Both the position numbers and the translations under genes were made by a program. Shown here piece by piece: positions 17,600 to 25,522 of a stretch of DNA of 55,504 bases. The notes beneath the pieces were generated by a model. It worked only from the letters and a program-made list of their open reading frames with translations, was not told the origin of the DNA and ran no database searches. The stretch covers positions 1 through 55,504 of the forward strand of contig NZ_LMBX01000031.1 in NCBI RefSeq assembly GCF_001439605.1, in the 5' to 3' direction. The first letter of the stretch is position 1, and every line of letters starts with the position of its first letter. This stretch comes from Cytobacillus praedii. GTDB lineage: Bacteria; Bacillota; Bacilli; Bacillales; Cytobacillaceae.

Positions 17600-19966
17600 A
17601 TGCTATCGTTAATGAAGCGCATATTTAATGAAGATTCTGCCGAGCTTAAACGTTTATATAAACATGTTACAAGTATTAATGAATTAGAAGAAAAAATGGC
17701 GGCTTTAAGTGATGAGGAACTTAAAGAGGCTACTCAATATTTAAAAGAGAAGGTTGCTGAAGGCGTATCTGTTCTTGATATAAAAGAAGAAGCTTTCGCA
17801 ACAGTAAGAGAAGCTTCTAAACGTGTACTTGGTCTTCGCCATTATGATGTACAGCTGCTTGGCGGTTTAGTTCTTATCGAAGGCGGAATTGCCGAAATGC
17901 GAACAGGCGAAGGAAAAACACTCGTTGCTACCCTTCCCAGTTATTTAAGAGCATTGGAAGGCAAAGGCGTACATGTGATTACAGCGAATGAATACTTAGC
18001 TAAACGTGACTTTGAGCAAATGGGAAAATTGTTTAATTTTCTTGGCTTGACAGTTGGCTTAAATATTTCTCAAATCTCTGAAACTGAAAAAAGAGAAGCG
18101 TATAACGCAGATATTACTTATGGGACAGGTACAGAATTCGGGTTTGATCTTTTGCGCGATAATATGACATCAAGCTTTGAAGAACGTGTTCAAAGACCTT
18201 TACATTACGCAATCGTTGATGAAGTTGACAGCATTTTAATTGATGAAGCAAGAACTCCGCTCATCATTGCCAGCAAATCAGATATTGCAACCGAATTATT
18301 CTATATTACCTCTGAAATTGTAAAGAATTTTGAAGACGGCAACCAATACGAATTCTACCCTGAAACAAAGCAAATTGTTTTAACAGATAATGGAGCAACA
18401 GAGTTTGAACAGGCTTTTGGCTTGAATAATTTATATGATGCTGAGCACCGTGAGCTTCTTCATAACATCATGCAATCATTACGCGCACACGTTGTCATGA
18501 GAAAAGATGTTGATTACATTGTGAAAAAAGACGAAATCATGCTTGTCGATCAATTTACAGGAAGAATCATGGAAGGACGTACATTTAGTGATGGACTTCA
18601 CCAAGCAATCGAAGCTAAAGAAGGCGTGACTGTTAAGGATGAAAATCAGACACAGGCATCCATCACTGTCCAAAACTATTTTAGAATCTATAAAATCCTT
18701 TCTGGGATGACTGGCAGTGCGACACCGTCTAAAAAGGAATTTTTTGAAACGTATAATCTTCGAGTGGTTGCTATACCTACGAATAAACCGAATGCTCGTA
18801 TAGATGAGGAGCCATTAGTTTATAAAAATTATGAGTCTAAGGTTGCGAAAATTGTAGAAGAAGTAGAAAAGCATAATAAAATTGGCCGCCCAGTATTAAT
18901 TGGGACAACATCCATCGAACAATCCGAAAAGCTTTCAGGCTATCTGGAGAAGGCTGGAATTAAGTATAAAATTCTTAATGCAAAAACAGAAGAAGATGAA
19001 GCAAACATCATTTCACAAGCTGGACAGATGAACCAGGTTATGCTTTCTACGAACATGGCTGGGCGCGGAACAGATATTATCTTAGATCCAGCTGTCAGAG
19101 ACCTTGGCGGCTTGCATATTATTGGCACGGAGCTCCATGAAAGTGAAAGAATTGATATGCAGCTAAGAGGAAGAGCCGGAAGACAAGGTGACCCTGGCTC
19201 CACTCAATTTATCATATCGATTGAAGATGATATCTTTAATAGCTATGATAAAGAAGAGATGGACAGGTGGAAGAAGAAAATCAAAACGGATGAAACTGGT
19301 CTTATTGTTTCACCAAATCCGGTTAAATTTGTGCTTAAAGTTCAATCCATTGTAGAGGGTGGTCATTTCTCTGCAAGAAACCATCTTTTAAAACTGGATG
19401 ATGTCGTCAACCAGCAAAGAAAAATTGTTTATGAAAAACGCGATCAGCTGCTGGCAAATACAAATTCTGCAGCTTTGATTATTAACTCATTACAAAGCCA
19501 TCTTTCTACTACTTTTGAAACATATTGTCCTGCAGAGATTATTACAGAGGCTTCGGCAGCAGACGGGTTGTATGAAGAGCTGACACTTATTTTTGGAGAG
19601 CTGCCATTCCAAGCTTCTGATCTAGTCGATCTTGAAAAAGAAGTGATCAAAGGAAAAATCGACCAGCTGTATGAAAACTATATAAATGAAATTAAGACGC
19701 TTGAAACAAATGAGGATTTCCAAGCACAGGTTAAATTATTATATCTGCAGAATTTGGATCGTTCATGGGTTGTTCATATGGAAATGATGATGCAATTAAG
19801 AGAAGGCTTTAATATTCGCGGCTATGGTCAGGAAGATCCATATCGCCTTTACGAATTAGAAGGCTTCGAAGAGTTCAAGCATTTCTTAGCCGAATTAGAT
19901 GCTCAAGCGAGCAAGCAATCGAGAATGATCATTCAGCATTTTCTTCCTGGTGAGGAGAAAGAATAA
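17600..19966 (+). CDS. secA2: Accessory Sec translocase ATPase SecA2
   Basis: 788 residues. Motor ATPase that drives a subset of preproteins through the SecYEG channel. Walker A is MRTGEGKTLVA (GEGKT at 103-107) and Walker B is IVDEVDSILIDEARTPL (DEVD 207-210). GTTSIEQSEKLSGYLEKAG, NMAGRGTDIILD and LRGRAGRQGDPGS lie in the second helicase domain. It stops at HFLPGEEKE, lacking the long C-terminal linker and zinc-binding tail of housekeeping SecA, as SecA2 proteins do. AGGAGAG lies eight bases before the ATG. slaP follows after an attenuator-like hairpin. In Bacillus anthracis the SecA2-SlaP pair promotes S-layer protein secretion. Confidence 0.93.
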   Translation: MLSLMKRIFNEDSAELKRLYKHVTSINELEEKMAALSDEELKEATQYLKEKVAEGVSVLDIKEEAFATVREASKRVLGLRHYDVQLLGGLVLIEGGIAEMRTGEGKTLVATLPSYLRALEGKGVHVITANEYLAKRDFEQMGKLFNFLGLTVGLNISQISETEKREAYNADITYGTGTEFGFDLLRDNMTSSFEERVQRPLHYAIVDEVDSILIDEARTPLIIASKSDIATELFYITSEIVKNFEDGNQYEFYPETKQIVLTDNGATEFEQAFGLNNLYDAEHRELLHNIMQSLRAHVVMRKDVDYIVKKDEIMLVDQFTGRIMEGRTFSDGLHQAIEAKEGVTVKDENQTQASITVQNYFRIYKILSGMTGSATPSKKEFFETYNLRVVAIPTNKPNARIDEEPLVYKNYESKVAKIVEEVEKHNKIGRPVLIGTTSIEQSEKLSGYLEKAGIKYKILNAKTEEDEANIISQAGQMNQVMLSTNMAGRGTDIILDPAVRDLGGLHIIGTELHESERIDMQLRGRAGRQGDPGSTQFIISIEDDIFNSYDKEEMDRWKKKIKTDETGLIVSPNPVKFVLKVQSIVEGGHFSARNHLLKLDDVVNQQRKIVYEKRDQLLANTNSAALIINSLQSHLSTTFETYCPAEIITEASAADGLYEELTLIFGELPFQASDLVDLEKEVIKGKIDQLYENYINEIKTLETNEDFQAQVKLLYLQNLDRSWVVHMEMMMQLREGFNIRGYGQEDPYRLYELEGFEEFKHFLAELDAQASKQSRMIIQHFLPGEEKE

Positions 19967-19978
19967 AGAATATGAAAG

Positions 19979-20015
19979 AATAAGGCGATTCAGCAAAACT
20001 CGCCTTATTCCTTTT
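19979..20015 (+). terminator. Hairpin between secA2 and slaP
   Basis: AATAAGGCGA (19979-19988) pairs perfectly with TCGCCTTATT (20000-20009), followed by CCTTTTAAA. The short T-run suggests partial termination, so slaP could be made at a lower level than secA2. The slaP ribosome site follows at once. Confidence 0.7.
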
Positions 20016-20035
20016 AAAAGGGGACTGGACAACTA

Positions 20036-20941
20036 ATGGGGATTTTTAATAAGGGAAATAATGAAGCAAACGAACAAGAAGAAAATAAATCGTTGGATAT
20101 TCGCTCAACAGATAATGAAGAAGGAATTAAGACAGAGCTTTCTTATCATCCAGAATGGGATTTGAGCGTTCAAGAAAAGTATGTATTCCAATATAATCAT
20201 CAAAAATTGCCCACACTTCAGCCGAACCAAATTGCGATTAACGGCATTAATTTATACGAATATGATGGCGGTTTCGTTATCACTGCTTTCTTAAGAAGCT
20301 CCCTTCCTAAGCCTGTAAGCTTTGAAGTAATTGACTTAGTTATTGTGAATGGCGATAATGAACGATTAGCTAGAAAGAGCTTTGAAATGGATCTATTCAG
20401 TGAACTCCCTCCTAACTCTTGCAGACCATGGAGATTCTTATTCGAAAATGAGAATAAGCTTGTTGATGAGATTCCTAAGAACAATTGGAAGGTTGTCTTT
20501 GAACTGAAGCAGAAGGCTCCGGACGTGCTTCCGCTCGATCTTGAGGATAGCTGGAAAGAAGCATTTAGTGACGAACAGAAACAACATCTAGAGAACATTG
20601 TAAAGAACCTTCCGCCATTACGCGAAGGAGAAGTTAATTTCATGGGTCTAGAGGCAAAAATAATTGAAGGTCGTGGATTGGCTGCCACATTATTAATCCG
20701 CAATGCAAGCAACCGCAGCATTACGATTGAAAACCTGCCACTCGTATTTGAAGATGCTTCCGGCGAAGCTGTTGCTCAGGCAGGCTTTCAACTAAACAAC
20801 CTTGAGATCAAGAGCCAAACATGCAAGCCATGGACCTTTGTTTTCCCAGAATCAGCAATTAAAAAAGAAAATCTAGATCTATCAAAATGGAAAACTTATG
20901 TTCCTCAAAATGCAGCTGTTAATATGAAAGAAGAGGCCTGA
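20036..20941 (+). CDS. slaP: Accessory Sec system S-layer assembly protein
   Basis: 301 residues, no signal peptide and no membrane segment, so cytosolic. It contains two copies of one domain. The first spans about residues 45-165, with NQIAINGINLYEYDGGFVIT and PPNSCRPWRFLFENE. The second spans about 185-292, with EVNFMGLEAKIIEGRGLAAT and KSQTCKPWTFVFPES. This duplication, and the C-[RK]-PW-[RT]-F-[LV]-F motif in each half, match the SLAP-type proteins encoded beside secA2 in Bacillus. In B. anthracis SlaP aids SecA2-dependent export of S-layer proteins. No SLH S-layer gene lies nearby, so its clients here are unknown. The secreted proteins that follow are the obvious candidates (inference). 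Confidence 0.88.
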   Translation: MGIFNKGNNEANEQEENKSLDIRSTDNEEGIKTELSYHPEWDLSVQEKYVFQYNHQKLPTLQPNQIAINGINLYEYDGGFVITAFLRSSLPKPVSFEVIDLVIVNGDNERLARKSFEMDLFSELPPNSCRPWRFLFENENKLVDEIPKNNWKVVFELKQKAPDVLPLDLEDSWKEAFSDEQKQHLENIVKNLPPLREGEVNFMGLEAKIIEGRGLAATLLIRNASNRSITIENLPLVFEDASGEAVAQAGFQLNNLEIKSQTCKPWTFVFPESAIKKENLDLSKWKTYVPQNAAVNMKEEA

Positions 20942-20965
20942 AGCTAAGCTTCAGACCTCTTTTTT
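20932..20965 (+). terminator. Terminator of secA2-slaP
   Basis: AGAGGCCTGAAGC pairs with GCTTCAGACCTCT around one mismatch, followed by TTTTTTATA. The slaP stop codon is inside the left arm. Confidence 0.85.
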
Positions 20966-21035
20966 ATACTATAAAATAAAGATAGTAGAACGATCGGGTT
21001 AGATGATTAATTAGCTAGTTCCAGCCCAGACAAGC

Positions 21036-21082
21036 AAGATGGACTGCTGCATGGCGCCGCGTGCCATAAAACAGTCCATCTT
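21036..21082. other. Long GC-rich hairpin, no T-run
   Basis: AAGATGGACTG (21036-21046) pairs perfectly with CAGTCCATCTT (21072-21082), and TGGC/GCCA pairs inside the loop around GCCGCG. It lies 3' of both slaP and the convergent NlpC gene. There is no T-run on either strand, so it is not a standard terminator. It may protect transcript ends or be a miniature repeat. Confidence 0.55.
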
Positions 21083-21137
21083 ATGTTCTTGAGGAGCTAA
21101 GAGCCCTAGCTAGATGACCTAGGCACTTATGCTTTTC

Positions 21138-21845
21138 TTATAGTGAAAAGTAATCAATATGTGTGTCCATTTTCGTTATGTACATATTATCGCCAAGTCC
21201 GTACTGACCGCCATGCTTATCATCATATGTATATACACGGTATTTCTCGCCCGCTTTAAGTACTCTTTCAACAACTAAATTATCGTTGCTATCACGTTTC
21301 CATAGATTAATAGACTTCTTAATTTCAACTACGCCAATTTGACCTGACTTTACTTCAAGTCCTCTGAATTCTCCCGGCGGTGGTGGTGAAGCTTCAAAAT
21401 TTGTGAATCGCTTCGCGCCTACGTATTTATTTTTCCAATATTTATCGTTTAAACCATTGATTCTAACGCCGTCAGAAGTGGAGGCATGAATAAAGTTATT
21501 GTCACCAATATAGATCCCTGCATGGGATACGCCAGATCCAGATGTATTAAAGAAAACAGCATCCCCTGGCTTTAAATCCGATTTAGCAACAGTTTCGCCA
21601 ACATTATACTGATCTGCAGAACTTCTAGGTAAATTATTTACATTAAAATTTTCATATATGTATGTGATATATCCTGAACAATCAAAGCCTTTTGGTGATT
21701 CTCCTGCCCAAACATAAGGAGTTCCAATGAATTTCTTGCTATATTCTACTAGATCATCCGTACTAGATGCACTTGCGCTGCCTGCTCCGAAAACTGCTGG
21801 AAGAAGCAATGCTCCCGTAATGACTACTTTCGCTAAAATCTTCAT
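21138..21845 (-). CDS. Secreted NlpC/P60 endopeptidase with C-terminal KGQIG module
   Basis: 235 residues. Signal peptide MKILAKVVITGALLLPAVFG with ASA-type cleavage near residue 26. NlpC/P60 domain at about 30-148 with the catalytic triad C56 (KGFDCSGYITY), H108 (VSHAGIYIG) and H120 (FIHAST). Family members cut peptidoglycan stem peptides, usually next to D-Glu. A proline linker SPPPPGE (153-159) leads to the shared module at 161-235 with KSGQIGVVEIKKSINLWKRD and AGEKYRVY. This module is shorter at its start than the others, lacking the W-x-G. Ribosome site GGGAGG. First of the run of module-bearing proteins beside secA2-slaP. Confidence 0.9.
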   Translation of the reverse strand: MKILAKVVITGALLLPAVFGAGSASASSTDDLVEYSKKFIGTPYVWAGESPKGFDCSGYITYIYENFNVNNLPRSSADQYNVGETVAKSDLKPGDAVFFNTSGSGVSHAGIYIGDNNFIHASTSDGVRINGLNDKYWKNKYVGAKRFTNFEASPPPPGEFRGLEVKSGQIGVVEIKKSINLWKRDSNDNLVVERVLKAGEKYRVYTYDDKHGGQYGLGDNMYITKMDTHIDYFSL

Positions 21846-22049
21846 TTAAACCTCCCGAAAATAAGAAGAATGTCGTATATTATCGCTACAAGTATGATTT
21901 TACATTATTTTCAGGTAATTTATCATTTCAAATCTATTAAATAATTCTTGTTATATTACAGGCATGTTACAATTTAAACGATTTTGAGAAACAATACTAA
22001 AGAACTAGCCAAATTATCCCATTTCATGAAAAATATTTCCGATAACTGA

Positions 22050-22089
22050 AAAAAAAGAAATAAACCTTCTTAGCATGTAAGAAGGTTTA
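22050..22089 (-). terminator. Terminator of the 136-residue gene
   Basis: TAAACCTTCTTA (22061-22072) pairs perfectly with TAAGAAGGTTTA (22078-22089). On the minus strand it is followed by TTTCTTTTTTTTC. Confidence 0.88.
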
Positions 22090-22497
22090 CGAAAAGTCTG
22101 GCCAATTCTTTTGGAATTGATCTCCTTTAACTTTTCCGAGTGTTCTATATCGAAAAGGCATTAAGTCACTTGTGTCTTTGTCCATATACTCTAAAGCTAA
22201 TTCTAACGGAATGAGATTAAATTGCTCCTGTGCCTCGGAAAGAAAAAAAGCATCTTTAATTCTTCCGCTTTTCTTCGTATCAATTAATAGAAAGGCCGGA
22301 TAATAGCTGCCATCCTTTGCTTCAAGAATTGCTTTTGCTGTAATAAAACCTTTTTTCTCTTGTTCGATATCTTCATTCTCGGTTTTATCTAGAGCCTTTT
22401 GAGCCCAGCCTTGCCTCTTATAACCCCCAATGATTTTGGGAGGATCTTTTTCAAACTGTTTTTTTACTTGTTCCATATCATTCGAACCCATTGACAT
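22087..22497 (-). CDS. Hypothetical cytosolic protein, 136 residues
   Basis: I do not recognise this family. It is charged and soluble, with no signal peptide or membrane segment. It begins MSMGSNDMEQVKKQFEKDPP, has KIIGGYKRQGWAQKALDKTE near residues 21-40, then an alpha-beta stretch with SYYPAFLLIDTKKSGRIKDA. It is a real gene: GGAGGG stands seven bases before the ATG and a strong terminator follows directly. It is transcribed alone. It is the only clearly cytosolic product among the secreted proteins here besides SecA2 and SlaP, which makes a helper or regulatory role possible but unproven. Confidence 0.8.
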   Translation of the reverse strand: MSMGSNDMEQVKKQFEKDPPKIIGGYKRQGWAQKALDKTENEDIEQEKKGFITAKAILEAKDGSYYPAFLLIDTKKSGRIKDAFFLSEAQEQFNLIPLELALEYMDKDTSDLMPFRYRTLGKVKGDQFQKNWPDFS

Positions 22498-22641
22498 TCT
22501 TTTCCCTCCAACGAAAAGGGTTTCTATAAATTATCCCATAAAAGAGCACAAAATAGAATTGCTTGTACTAGCGTACCATATCATAAATGACAAATCAAAC
22601 CAATACAAATAACATTTTTTGTAAAGCGCAATCATAACAAG

Positions 22642-22688
22642 GGCCAAATTCCCCAATTCAGTATAAAAAATCAGGGAGAAATTTGGCC
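22642..22688 (-). terminator. Hairpin after the glycosidase-type gene
   Basis: GGCCAAATT (22642-22650) pairs with AATTTGGCC (22680-22688), extended by CCC/GGG. The loop holds a run of A (T on the minus strand), but there is only a weak T-rich tail after the stem. Confidence 0.45.
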
Positions 22689-22705
22689 TCTTATCCATTC
22701 TTTAT

Positions 22706-25183
22706 TTAGTTATATACAGCTTGAATTTGGTCAATAAAAATGGCACCGCTATTTTTATTTGCATCATTTGTTTCCATGTAACGTACTGGCGCTTCAATAA
22801 CTAATGGTGTTTTGATAGTTTGTGGAACAGCTGCTTCGATATACTTCCAGCCAGTCCAATTTAAATTCTTTGTGAAATCTAGCTGAATCTCTTGGCCACT
22901 GCCATCCTTTAGCTGCATTCTTAGCCAATGCCCTTTGCCATCCCCGTAAACCCACATGCCGATTTTTTTCGGGTGGCCTTTTACAGCAATCGGTTTAATG
23001 GCATCAATATAAGCGCCTGATGTACCTGTAGTACCAGTAAAGTCATAGCTTAGCTTTGCTGCTGATTTTCCTGTTTTGCTTAAAGGATCTTGGATTAGGT
23101 TAACACTCTTATATCTTGCTCCAGATGCCTTATAGTTTGCTACTCCGTTCTCAAAGCCTTCAATAAGAATCGGCTCAGGTGTACCAACTGTTACAGCAAT
23201 TTTTGCTAAAATCTTTCCATGGGAAACAGTAATCGTGCCTGTTCCTTTTGCAGATCCAGCTTTAAATTCACCTTTATTATTAATTGTACCTAGGCTAGCC
23301 GGTGATACACTCCATTTGAACAAAGCAGGATCTGTAATCACTGTTTTGCCTTTATAGATGCCCTTCGGCTGAATCTTATAAATCGTGTTGTTTTCAACAA
23401 TGATATCCTTTTCATCCACTTGTATGCTATCAAGCGTATTAATTAAATTCACCTTAATTTTGCTGCTAATATTGCCTGATGAAACAGTAATCTCACTAGT
23501 GCTTAAAGAAGTGGAAGCTGTATAGCTGCCATCCGCATTTTTCTTCAATGCTGGAGAACTGTATGCTACTTGTGAAACAGGAACCGCATTATAGAATTGA
23601 TCCATTCCTTTAACAGTCAAGCCTAAATCTTTATATGTCGCACCTGCAAACAAAGTAAGCTCTTTCGGATTGACGACAAGCTGATTAAGAGGTCCCTTCA
23701 TCCATTGACTGATAAACAATAAGGAATTGGAAACGGAACGCTCTGCTCCATCTGAAGGCTTGTTCACTACTGAAACGGAATCATTCCCATGATCTCTTAC
23801 AACCATTGTAGAAGATCCGCCTCCATCAAAGGTAAATGCTTGGATAGCACCGAGGTCTTTCATGACAGTAGCCATTTCCTCTAAGGAGAGACCCACACTG
23901 TGAAGTGCGTTACGCCCATCAACAACGACCGTGACAATTCCGCCATCCGCTTTAATACCTATTGCCGATCTTGGATGAACACCAGCAACAGTCTGCTTAA
24001 CAACTGATCCATTTTTCACTAAGTGGTAACGGCCGCTCAACGCTTCCACCACTTGGTTCCAATCAGTTGAACCAAAATCTGCCTTTACTTCAATCTTGTC
24101 ACCTACGGCAATTGTTTTTAAGTAATTACTGCCCAAATTATGACCAGAAAGAACAAATTCACCGCTATTTAATTTCTCGTCCCCTACATTCTCTACCACT
24201 CTAACAACCGTTCCCGTTAACACACTATGACCGTTCAATTGGCCAGAGTCTGTTTTTACAACAACCTCTGTTCCAAGATTATTTGTACGTGTAGAACTTG
24301 CAAAAGCTGGTGTATAAAGAACAAGATGGTTGGCCAGCCTATTTCTATTAACAGAATTAATCCAGTAAGCATTCTGTCCATTTACTTGAACAGAAATTTT
24401 CAATTGCGGATTGCCTATTAATGGCTTGCCATCCTTTGTTACACCGAAAACAGCTAATTCGTTCAATGCCGTCTGACTCGTAGCAACAATTTCACCCTTT
24501 TGAATCATTAGATCTACAGGGTGGCCGTTTTTATCAAAATAGTCACCGTTGATACCCGCTACTACATGTTTCTCTAAAGTTTGGGCATTATTTGCTTGTT
24601 TGGATACAGGTTCAAATCCATATAATTGACCTTTTGCCAAACCTGTTTCTAAGCTAATCTTTTCTGTCTTGCCATCATACTCAACTGTATAGATTTTTTG
24701 CTTTCCTCTGTTACTCGTTACAGAAAGCTCTGTCTCTGTTACCCCAGGAGCAATTTTTTTAGATTGCTGCTGTGTAATTTTTCCGATTGAAAGATTTCCT
24801 ATCGGCTTTGTTGTCGATCCGCCACCGCTATATGCGGCCTCAAGCTCTGCCAGTTTTTTCTTAGATGGCGTCCGGTAATCGACATAACCAGCCATCTTTG
24901 TAATATAGTAACCTCCGCCAAGTCCATATTGGCCTCCGAAGAGATTGTCATAGCGATACACTCGATATTGCTCACCAGGCTTTAAAACCCGTTCAAATAC
25001 AAGCTTATTTCCTTCTCTTTTCCATAGATTAATAGGCTTAATTACTTTTATTTTCCCCACTTGGCCTTTAACCATAAGAAGCCCGTCCCAATAAACTTTC
25101 GGCTCGCTTGCAGAAGCCTGAGAGCTTAAACCAAATATCAATGCAACAACTACTGCTAACTTAACTATCCACTTTTTCGTCAT
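22706..25183 (-). CDS. Secreted phosphodiester glycosidase (NAGPA-like) with N-terminal KGQIG module
   Basis: 825 residues, multidomain. Signal peptide 1-26 (AVVVALIFGLSSQASAS). Shared module about 30-117 with VYWDGLLMVKGQIGKIKV, PGEQYRVYRYD and YGLGGGYYITK. NAGPA-type phosphodiester glycosidase domain about 145-495, with GINGDYFDKNGHPVDLMIQK, RSAIGIKADGG and the hallmark FTFDGGGSSTMVV. Bacterial Ig-like repeats follow at about 500-670. A C-terminal beta-sandwich (about 675-825) begins ILIEGFENGVANYKASG and resembles carbohydrate-binding domains. NAGPA relatives remove GlcNAc from phosphodiester-linked glycans such as teichoic acid decorations, so wall-polymer turnover is plausible. Start ATG with GGAGAGGG. 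Confidence 0.87.
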   Translation of the reverse strand: MTKKWIVKLAVVVALIFGLSSQASASEPKVYWDGLLMVKGQVGKIKVIKPINLWKREGNKLVFERVLKPGEQYRVYRYDNLFGGQYGLGGGYYITKMAGYVDYRTPSKKKLAELEAAYSGGGSTTKPIGNLSIGKITQQQSKKIAPGVTETELSVTSNRGKQKIYTVEYDGKTEKISLETGLAKGQLYGFEPVSKQANNAQTLEKHVVAGINGDYFDKNGHPVDLMIQKGEIVATSQTALNELAVFGVTKDGKPLIGNPQLKISVQVNGQNAYWINSVNRNRLANHLVLYTPAFASSTRTNNLGTEVVVKTDSGQLNGHSVLTGTVVRVVENVGDEKLNSGEFVLSGHNLGSNYLKTIAVGDKIEVKADFGSTDWNQVVEALSGRYHLVKNGSVVKQTVAGVHPRSAIGIKADGGIVTVVVDGRNALHSVGLSLEEMATVMKDLGAIQAFTFDGGGSSTMVVRDHGNDSVSVVNKPSDGAERSVSNSLLFISQWMKGPLNQLVVNPKELTLFAGATYKDLGLTVKGMDQFYNAVPVSQVAYSSPALKKNADGSYTASTSLSTSEITVSSGNISSKIKVNLINTLDSIQVDEKDIIVENNTIYKIQPKGIYKGKTVITDPALFKWSVSPASLGTINNKGEFKAGSAKGTGTITVSHGKILAKIAVTVGTPEPILIEGFENGVANYKASGARYKSVNLIQDPLSKTGKSAAKLSYDFTGTTGTSGAYIDAIKPIAVKGHPKKIGMWVYGDGKGHWLRMQLKDGSGQEIQLDFTKNLNWTGWKYIEAAVPQTIKTPLVIEAPVRYMETNDANKNSGAIFIDQIQAVYN

Positions 25184-25336
25184 TTTCCCTCTCCTTCATT
25201 CTACTATTCTCTTATTATATGACATTTTCCCAGTTATTTGGACAAATAACTGGATAAAACGACTTTTGAACTAATAAACTTAAGAGGGGAGCTGACATTA
25301 TTTGATATGCAGCGATTAATCTGAAGAATTTGCTAG

Positions 25337-25475
25337 TTTTCCGGTCCTTTTGTGCTGTTTTCCGGTCTAATTTTTTGTTTATCGGCCACTTTTACTCGTT
25401 TTCAGGCCACTTCCTCTTATTTACGGGCCACTTTCTTAGTTTATCAGCCACTCTTCATATTTACGGGCCAATCAG
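25337..25475. repeat. 21-bp degenerate tandem repeat, seven units
   Basis: Units start at 25337, 25358, 25379, 25400, 25421, 25442 and about 25462. The consensus is near TTTTCCGGCCACTTTT; the first two units read CCGGTC and the later ones GGCCAC. Stops occur in all frames on both strands, so it is not coding. It occupies most of the 339-bp gap between the glycosidase-type and metalloprotease genes. Same period as 11622-11705. Confidence 0.8.
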
Positions 25476-25489
25476 CCAATAGAATAGCA

Positions 25490-25520
25490 AAAAAGCCTGC
25501 GGGCGGCTCCCACAGGCTTT
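25490..25520 (-). terminator. Terminator of the metalloprotease gene
   Basis: AAAAAGCCTG pairs with CAGGCTTTTT around a GC-rich centre (GGG/CCC). The T-run on the minus strand makes it a strong terminator directly after the stop codon. Confidence 0.85.
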
Positions 25521-25522
25521 TT

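Noticed and set aside
17600..19966. Housekeeping SecA
   Set aside because: The protein is about 50 residues shorter, without the C-terminal zinc-binding tail, and is paired with slaP.
20218..20721. Antisense open frame of 167 codons inside slaP
   Set aside because: Exact shadow of a well-supported gene; no ribosome site and no family features.
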